Shown here one piece after another: positions 1 to 5,483 of a stretch of 5,483 nucleotides of DNA (its first letter is position 1; the number at the start of each line of letters is the position of its first letter). The notes under the pieces are model-generated. The model was not told the DNA's origin. It ran no database searches and saw only the letters and a program-made list of their open reading frames with translations. This DNA comes from Vitreoscilla sp. GTDB taxonomy: Bacteria; Pseudomonadota; Gammaproteobacteria; Burkholderiales; Burkholderiaceae. Made by a program: the position numbers and the translations under genes. The stretch is from contig JACMOG010000326.1 of assembly GCA_014378125.1 (NCBI GenBank), forward strand, positions 1 to 5,483, read 5' to 3'.

Positions 1-1322
<1,322 letters not shown>

Positions 1323-1326
<4 letters not shown>

Positions 1327-2302
1327 GATGGGACGTTGTCCTTGGGAATTTTGGTCGAAGCGGCCGTGCCGCGACGCGGCGAGATGAGTTCTTGTTCGGT
1401 GACGATGCTCGCGCGCGCGAGCGCCTGCGCGGCCTCGCGCGCCACCCCGGCCGCGGACGTTCGTGACGCCTCGAGCGACTCGCGGCAGCGCGCGGCGTAC
1501 GCTGGCGCGAGTTCGACGCCGATCGCGTTGCGCCCCAGCGCCAGCGCCGCGGCCAGCGTGGTGCCCGAGCCGGCGAACGGGTCGAGCACGGTGTCACCCG
1601 GATCGGTGAAGAGTTCGATGAACCAGCGCGGCAGCGCCTGCGGGAACGCGGCGCTGTGGCCCTTGTTGTTGCACTCGGTGGCCAGGTGCAGCACGTTGGT
1701 GGGATAGGCGCGTTCGCGACCCTGCCAGTTGGCCACGTTCTTGCCGAACGCGTTGCCCACCTGCGAATCGTGGCGCACCACGTCGTTGGCGCCGAGGGTC
1801 TTCAGGCGCGTCCGCGCCCAGTCGCCGGTGGGCACCATCACGGCGTCCTGGTTCATCTTGAACTTGCGTTCGCGAGTGAAGTGCAGGCAGCGCTCCCACG
1901 CGTCGCGGAAGCGGTTGGGCCACTTGCCGGGAAAGCAGTTGCGCTTGTGCCAGACGTACTCCTCCGTCCACAGCCAGCCCTGCTTGCGCATGGCGATGAT
2001 CAGCTCGAGGACGTAGGTGTGGCGCTCGCCGTCCACCACCTTCTCCTTGATGTTGATCACCAGCGAGCCGCCAGGCTTGAGCACGCGCGCGAACTGCTCG
2101 GCGCGCGGCATGAACCACTCGACGTACTCGTCGGCGGCCACGCCGCCGTAGGTGGAGGCGCGCTGGTCGGCGTAGGGCGGCGAGGTGACGATGAGGTCGA
2201 CGCGCGCCGCCGGCAGCGAACGCAGCACGTCCAGGCAGTCGCCCGCGACCACGCCGCCACGCACGGGGGTGGCAGAGAGGCGGTGGTCGGCGCGCGCGTT
2301 CA

Positions 2303-2303
<1 letters not shown>
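1323..2303 (-). CDS. Beta-class DNA amino-methyltransferase (N4-cytosine or N6-adenine), apparently orphan, inside the gatCAB operon
   Basis: This 326-residue protein transfers a methyl group from S-adenosylmethionine to an exocyclic amino group in DNA (N6_N4_Mtase family). The catalytic motif IV, TSPPY, is at 40-44, after [32 protein letters not shown] (75-85) follows, then a middle region with [17 protein letters not shown] (127-143), a motif-X-like KGHSAAFP (214-221), the SAM-binding motif [10 protein letters not shown] (241-249) and motif [14 protein letters not shown] (262-273). Motif IV before motif I marks the beta class. (T)SPPY is common in N4-cytosine enzymes, but N6-adenine activity cannot be excluded. 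The target-recognition region probably lies between about 120 and 205; the target site cannot be read from sequence. Residues 280-326 are an Ala/Ser-rich tail outside the fold. Its ATG shares one base with the gatA stop (TGATG) and its stop overlaps the gatB ATG by four bases. There is no room for a restriction endonuclease between gatA and gatB. Codon use resembles the neighbours, giving no sign of recent transfer. Confidence 0.93.
1339..1343 (-). promoter_or_regulatory. Weakly placed ribosome binding site of gatB
   Basis: AAGGA on the minus strand is the only purine-rich Shine-Dalgarno-like match near the gatB start. It lies inside the last codons of the methyltransferase gene, 12 nt from the ATG, further than the usual 5-9 nt. 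Together with the ATGA stop/start overlap this suggests gatB translation depends partly on ribosomes finishing the methyltransferase gene; that dependence is inference. Confidence 0.4.
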
Positions 2304-3822
<1,519 letters not shown>

Positions 3823-3826
<4 letters not shown>

Positions 3827-4122
3827 TCGATCACCTTGGGAACCAGGAACAGGCCATCTTCGGCCGCCGGCGCGTTGACCATGTTGGCCTCGCGATCGTT
3901 GGTTTCGGTCACGGCGTCGGGGCGCAGTCGCAGCTCGACATTGCCGATGGCCGACAACGGCGTGTGCAGCGGCTCGAGGCCGGACGTGTCGACGGCGCTC
4001 ATCTGCTCGACGATCTTGAAGAAGTCGTTCAACTGGGTCTGCATGGCAGACCCCTCGGCGGGCGACAGCTCGAGTCGCGCAAGGTGCGCGATGCGGCTGA
4101 CGTCTTCGGGGGACAGGGGCAT
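3823..4122 (-). CDS. gatC: Asp-tRNA(Asn)/Glu-tRNA(Gln) amidotransferase subunit C
   Basis: GatC is the small subunit that wraps around the GatA-GatB interface and stabilises the amidotransferase; it has no catalytic site. The 99-residue protein shows the family pattern from end to end: [19 protein letters not shown] (1-19), [21 protein letters not shown] (31-51), an [15 protein letters not shown] block (64-78) and the typical ending [17 protein letters not shown] (83-99). Its length is normal for the family. The frame is open 17 codons further upstream to 4173, but those residues ([16 protein letters not shown]) do not resemble GatC, and the ATG at 4122 gives the standard N-terminus. No good Shine-Dalgarno sequence precedes it (the closest is GGATTTCCCC). 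It is the first gene of the minus-strand operon and overlaps gatA by four bases. Confidence 0.97.
3829..3837 (-). promoter_or_regulatory. Ribosome binding site of gatA
   Basis: On the minus strand AAGGTGATC lies just upstream of the gatA ATG, ending two bases before it. Eight of these bases (AGGTGATC) are complementary to the conserved GATCACCT near the 3' end of bacterial 16S rRNA. This fixes the gatA start at 3826. The site is embedded in the last codons of gatC (PKVIE), as expected for a coupled pair. Confidence 0.75.
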
Positions 4123-4214
4123 GGGGAAATCCGGCTGGGAGGCCGCGACCCGGAAACGCAGGCGCAGCCTCAAAAGTTACGACCCGCATACACGATCAAG
4201 GGGCGCGCTTGGGG

Positions 4215-4220
4215 TATTAT

Positions 4221-4221
<1 letters not shown>
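4215..4221. promoter_or_regulatory. Candidate overlapping divergent -10 elements for mreB (+) and gatC (-)
   Basis: The plus strand reads TATTAT at 4215-4220 (5 of 6 to the sigma70 consensus TATAAT). The minus strand reads GATAAT at 4221-4216 (also 5 of 6). These are the best -10-like hexamers I found on either strand of the intergenic region, and they overlap almost completely. Neither has a good -35 at 16-18 bp; on the minus strand TTGTGC occurs but about 22 bp away. If used, the mreB leader would be about 230 nt and the gatC leader about 90 nt. This is a motif-level prediction only. Confidence 0.4.

Positions 4222-5483
<1,262 letters not shown>

Noticed and set aside
4160..4170. Small palindrome AGGC-GCA-GCCT in the gatC leader
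   Set aside because: Only four base pairs with a three-base loop, which is common by chance in GC-rich DNA.
4123..4173. A 17-codon N-terminal extension of gatC from an upstream in-frame start
   Set aside because: The added residues are Arg-rich and unlike GatC; the ATG at 4122 gives the usual family start and length.

Overview
The window looks like chromosomal housekeeping DNA from a GC-rich betaproteobacterium, most likely Burkholderiales and perhaps Comamonadaceae-like. The reasons are the strong G/C preference at third codon positions, the betaproteobacterial style of GatA ([28 protein letters not shown]) and GatB (GFETHTQL), and gatC placed back to back with mreB, an arrangement known from this group. 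No species can be named from the sequence alone.

Layout. From about 4122 leftward, on the minus strand, runs a compact operon: gatC (4122-3823), gatA (3826-2303), a DNA methyltransferase gene (2303-1323) and gatB (1326 to the window edge, C-terminus missing). Every junction overlaps: 4 nt (ATGA) for gatC/gatA, 1 nt (TGATG) for gatA/methyltransferase, and 4 nt (ATGA) for methyltransferase/gatB. From 4459 rightward, on the plus strand, is mreB, complete except for about the last six residues. Between the two units lies a 336-nt divergent control region (4123-4458). It has one AT-rich core with overlapping -10-like hexamers on both strands, several inverted repeats, and a C-rich, G-poor stretch just before mreB.

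Function. GatC, GatA and GatB form the tRNA-dependent amidotransferase. It converts mischarged Asp-tRNA(Asn) and/or Glu-tRNA(Gln) to Asn-tRNA(Asn)/Gln-tRNA(Gln), using ammonia released from glutamine by GatA. MreB is the actin-like scaffold of rod-shaped cell-wall growth. The odd element is the beta-class amino-methyltransferase (TSPPY ... DPFAGSGTT), wedged exactly between gatA and gatB and translationally joined to both. No restriction endonuclease gene is visible. Apart from that gene and the unexplored mreB leader, the region is ordinary. I see no mobile elements, CRISPR arrays, tRNA or rRNA genes.
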